The position numbers and the translations under genes were made by a program. This document shows, one piece after another, positions 60,700 to 64,000 of a stretch of DNA of 64,000 bases. The stretch is taken from assembly GCF_029227915.1 (NCBI RefSeq), contig NC_079887.1, positions 28,333,650 to 28,397,649 on the forward strand. Reading direction: 5' to 3'. The notes below the pieces were generated by a model. It worked only from the letters and a program-made list of their open reading frames with translations, was not told the origin of the DNA and ran no database searches. This DNA is from Hydractinia symbiolongicarpus. Taxonomy: Eukaryota; Cnidaria; Hydrozoa; Anthoathecata; Hydractiniidae. Position 1 is the first letter of the stretch. Each line of letters opens with the position of its first letter.

Positions 60700-63600
60700 T
60701 TTACCACTAAACGCATGAGACTTGCAGTTTTCAAAAATATTTTCATATTTGATGTGACGCTGAATAAAAGAAGTTTAATCGTCGGCAAACGAAAATCCGC
60801 AATTTCCCGTAAATCCCGGACTCGGCCCGTATATTCGAATGTATACAAAGAAAGTATCCAGGGAGTAAACTCATTTCCCGAACGATTTTTTAAACTATTT
60901 TTTCACCACTAAACGCATGAGACTTGTAGTTTTCAAAAATATTTTCATATTTGATGAGACGCTGAATAAAAGGAGTTTAATCGCCGGCAAACGAAAACCT
61001 GCGATTTCCCTAAATCCCGGACTCGGCCCGTATAGTCAAAAGTATACAAAGAAAGTACCCAGGGAGTAAACCCATTTCCAGAACGATTTTTTAAATTATT
61101 TTTTCACCACTAAAATGCATAAGACTTGTAGTTTTTAAAAATGTTTTCATTTTTGATGAGACGCTGAATAAAAGAAGTTTAATCGCCGGCAAACGAAAAC
61201 CCGCGATTTCCCGTTAAGCCCGGGCTTGGCCCGTATAGTCAAAAGTATACAATGAAAGTACCCAGGGAGTAAACTCATTTCCCGAACGATTTTTTATAAT
61301 TTTTTTTTACCACTAAACGCATGAGACTTGTAGTTTTCAAAAATATTTTCATATTTGATGTGACGCTGAATAAAAGAAGTTTAATCGTCGGCAAACGAAA
61401 ATCCGCAATTTCCCGTAAATCCCGGACTCGGCCCGTATATTCGAATGTATACAAAGAAAGTATCCAGGGAGTAAACTCATTTCCCGAACGATTTTTTAAA
61501 TTATTTTTTCACCACTAAAACGCATGAGACTTTTAGTTTTCAAAAATATTTTCATTTTTGATGAGACGCTTAATGAAAGAGGTTTAAACGCCGGCAAACG
61601 AAATCCCGCGTTTTCCCGTAAATCCGGGGCTTGGCCCGTATAGTCGAATGTATACAAAGAAAGTATCCAGGGAGTAAACTCATTTCCCGAACGATTTTTT
61701 AAATTTTTTTTTCACCACTAAAACACATGAGACTTGTACTTTTTAAAAATGTTTTTATTTTTGATGAGACGCTTAATGAAAGAGGTTTAATCGCTGGAAA
61801 ACGAAAGTCGCGATTTCCCGTAAATCCCGGGCTTGGCCCGTATAGTCGAATGTATACAAAGAAAGTACCCTGTGAGCAAACCCATTTCCAGAACGATTTT
61901 TTAAATTATTTGTTCACCACTAAACGCATGAGACTTCTAGTTTTCAAAAATATTTTCATATTTGATGAGACGCTGAATAAAAGGAGTTTAATCGCCGGCA
62001 AACGAAAACCTGCGATTTCCCTAAATCCCGGACTCGGCCCGTATAGTCAAAAGTATACAAAGAAAGTACCCAGGGAGTAAACCCATTTCCAGAACGATTT
62101 TTTAAATTATTTTTTCACCACTAAAACGCATAAGACTTGTAATTTTTAAAAATGTTTTCATTTTTGATGAGACGCTGAATAAAAGAAGTTTAATCGCCGG
62201 CAAACGAAAACCCGCGATTTCCCGTTAATCCCGGGCTTGGCCCGTATAGTCAAAAGTATACAAAGAAAGTACCCAGGGAGTAAACCCATTTCCAGAACGA
62301 TTTTTTAAATTATTTTTTCACCACTAAAATGCATAAGACTTGTAGTTTTTAAAAATGTTTTCATTTTTGATGAGACGCTGAATAAAAGAAGTTTAATCGC
62401 CGGCAAACGAAAACCCGCGATTTCCCGTTAAGCCCGGGCTTGGCCCGTATAGTCAAAAGTATACAATGAAAGTACCCAGGGAGTAAACTCATTTCCCGAA
62501 CGATTTTTTATAATTTTTTTTTACCACTAAACGCATGAGACTTGTAGTTTTCAAAAATATTTTCATATTTGATGTGACGCTGAATAAAAGAAGTTTAATC
62601 GTCGGCAAACGAAAATCCGCAATTTCCCGTAAATCCCGGACTCGGCCCGTATATTCGAATGTATACAAAGAAAGTATCCAGGGAGTAAACTCATTTCCCG
62701 AACGATTTTTTAAATTATTTTTTCACCACTAAAACGCATGAGACTTTTAGTTTTCAAAAATATTTTCATTTTTGATGAGACGCTTAATGAAAGAGGTTTA
62801 AACGCCGGCAAACGAAATCCCGCGTTTTCCCGTAAATCCGGGGCTTGGCCCGTATAGTCGAATGTATACAAAGAAAGTATCCAAGGAGTAAACTCATTTC
62901 CCGAACGATTTTTTAAATTTTTTTTTCACCACTAAAACACATGAGACTTGTACTTTTTAAAAATGTTTTTATTTTTGATGAGACGCTTAATGAAAGAGGT
63001 TTAATCGCTGGAAAACGAAAGTCGCGATTTCCCGTAAATCCCGGGCTTGGCCCGTATAGTCGAATGTATACAAAGAAAGTACCCTGTGAGCAAACCCATT
63101 TCCAGAACGATTTTTTAAATTATTTGTTCACCACTAAACGCATGAGACTTCTAGTTTTCAAAAATATTTTCATATTTGATGAGACGCTGAATAAAAGGAG
63201 TTTAATCGCCGGCAAACGAAAACCTGCGATTTCCCTAAATCCCGGACTCGGCCCGTATAGTCAAAAGTATACAAAGAAAGTACCCAGGGAGTAAACCCAT
63301 TTCCAGAACGATTTTTTAAATTATTTTTTCACCACTAAAACGCATAAGACTTGTAATTTTTAAAAATGTTTTCATTTTTGATGAGACGCTGAATAAAAGA
63401 AGTTTAATCGCCGGCAAACGAAAACCCGCGATTTCCCGTTAATCCCGGGCTTGGCCCGTATAGTCAAAAGTATACAAAGAAAGTACCCAGGGAGTAAACT
63501 CATTTCCCGAACGATTTTTTATAATTTTTTTTTACCACTAAACGCATGAGACTTGTAGTTTTCAAAAATATTTTCATATTTGATGTGACGCTGAATAAAA

Positions 63601-63760
63601 GAAGTTTAATCGTCGGCAAACGAAAATCCGCAATTTCCCGTAAATCCCGGACTCGGCCCGTATATTCGAATGTATACAAAGAAAGTATCCAGGGAGTAAA
63701 CTCATTTCCCGAACGATTTTTTAAATTATTTTTTCACCACTAAAACGCATGAGACTTTTA
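60700..63760 (+). repeat. Higher-order repeats at right end, offsets 606, 1214 and 1011 bp
   Basis: The monomer with TTATAATTTTTTTTTACC, AATCGTCGGCAAACG, CCGCAATTTCCC and GTATATTCG occurs at 60715, 61321, 62535 and 63546 (positions of its GAGACTT region). Between them, segments of three, six and five monomers are shared, including TTTAAACGCCGG, AATCGCTGGAAAACG and CCCGTTAAGCCCGGG. The window ends inside the next unit. Confidence 0.85.
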
Positions 63761-64000
63761 GTTTTCAAAAATATTTTCATTTTTGATGAGACGCTTAATG
63801 AAAGAGGTTTAAACGCCGGCAAACGAAATCCCGCGTTTTCCCGTAAATCCCGGGCTTGGCCCGTATAGTCAAAAGTATACAAAGAAAGTACCCAGGGAGT
63901 AAACCCATTTCCAGAACGATTTTTTAAATTATTTTTTCACCACTAAAATGCATAAGACTTGTAGTTTTTAAAAATGTTTTCATTTTTGATGAGACGCTGA

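Larger units (their letters stand above)
18827..64000 (+). repeat. 203-bp satellite array, right segment
   Basis: Over 220 monomers in unbroken head-to-tail order to the window end, where the last monomer (start 63897) is cut. No gene, RNA gene or further transposon is visible. Monomers from about 24000 on carry more short deletions, such as ATTTTTCACCACTAAACGC, so the local period is often 201-202 bp. Variant classes change along the segment: CTTCTAATTTTTA near 23450-29120, TTTTCAAGAATG from 31350, GAACGAAATTTTAA from 41230, CATGACACGCTG from 41310 and ATCGTCGGC from 60780. The subdivisions are listed separately. Confidence 0.97.

Noticed and set aside
1-64000. Many short open frames of 60-120 codons on both strands
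   Set aside because: They recur with the satellite period, many start at TTG in CTTTGTATAC, change frame between monomers because 203 is not a multiple of 3, and show no conserved domain. They are repeat by-products.
1-64000. CRISPR array
   Set aside because: The period is 203 bp with no unique spacers. Whole monomers are repeated, and the sequence is eukaryotic in character.
1-64000. CENP-B box in the monomer
   Set aside because: The best TTCG-containing stretches (TTCGTTTGCCGGCG, TTCGGGAAATGAG on the minus strand) lack the required A and CGGG spacing.
1-64000. Inverted monomers or strand switches within the array
   Set aside because: Every monomer start I followed has GAGTAAAC (or its single-base variants) on the + strand. 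No inversion was seen.

Overview
The whole window is tandem-repeat (satellite) DNA. No protein-coding gene, tRNA, rRNA or CRISPR array can be supported. It consists of about 308 head-to-tail copies of a monomer of about 203 bp, all in the same orientation, running through both ends of the window, so the array is longer than 64 kb. The only non-satellite DNA is two near-identical 744-bp copies of one mobile element (15311-16054 and 18083-18826). A long homogeneous satellite with higher-order structure plus a TTAA-flanked DNA transposon points to a eukaryotic nuclear genome, most likely an animal, in a heterochromatic (pericentromeric, centromeric or subtelomeric) block. I do not recognise the satellite and cannot name the species.

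Monomer layout, using the near-consensus copy at 2233-2435: an AT-rich first part with T/A tracts, then AATAAA in GAATAAAAG (2336-2341), then a GC- and CpG-rich second part with GCCGGC (2354-2359), CCCGGG (2388-2393), the short dyad CGGGC-TTG-GCCCG (2390-2402) and GTATAC (2414-2419). Variants fall into recognisable classes: TTAATGAAAG in place of TGAATAAAAG, GGCACGTATAGTCGAATG in place of GGCCCGTATAGTCAAAAG, and CCTGTGAG...TTCCAG in place of CCAGGGAG...TTCCCG. Many differences are CpG to TpG or CpA changes.

Region by region, the array is a patchwork of nested tandem duplications (higher-order repeats) that can be followed through shared private mutations. Repeat offsets are 812 bp (from 1), 2638 then 2435 bp (407-5000), 609 bp (6720-7950), 1418 bp (8117-10952), 1013 and 1418 bp (10440-14240), 2772 bp including the transposon (13444-18987), 607 bp (20560-21780), 3438 then 3235 then 2426 bp (25440-31283), 1217/1226 bp (31284-33726), 1622 bp (33727-36970), 609 bp (39790-41000), 2227 bp (42421-46874), 3034/3035 bp (45290-51355), 3644 then 2837 bp (48790-54900), 1418 bp (57029-59864) and 606/1214/1011 bp (60700-63760). 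The stretches between these blocks hold the same monomers without a clear long-range unit.

The most informative event is the element. It is a non-autonomous piggyBac-like transposon that landed once in a TTAA inside a monomer. It was then copied by tandem duplication of a 2772-bp satellite-plus-element unit, not by transposing again. The duplication junction can be placed within a 19-bp identity tract at 16216-16234. The many short open frames come from satellite sequence. Most are under 100 codons and many open with TTG. The longest (120 codons) exist because some monomers shrank to 201 bp, which keeps frame.
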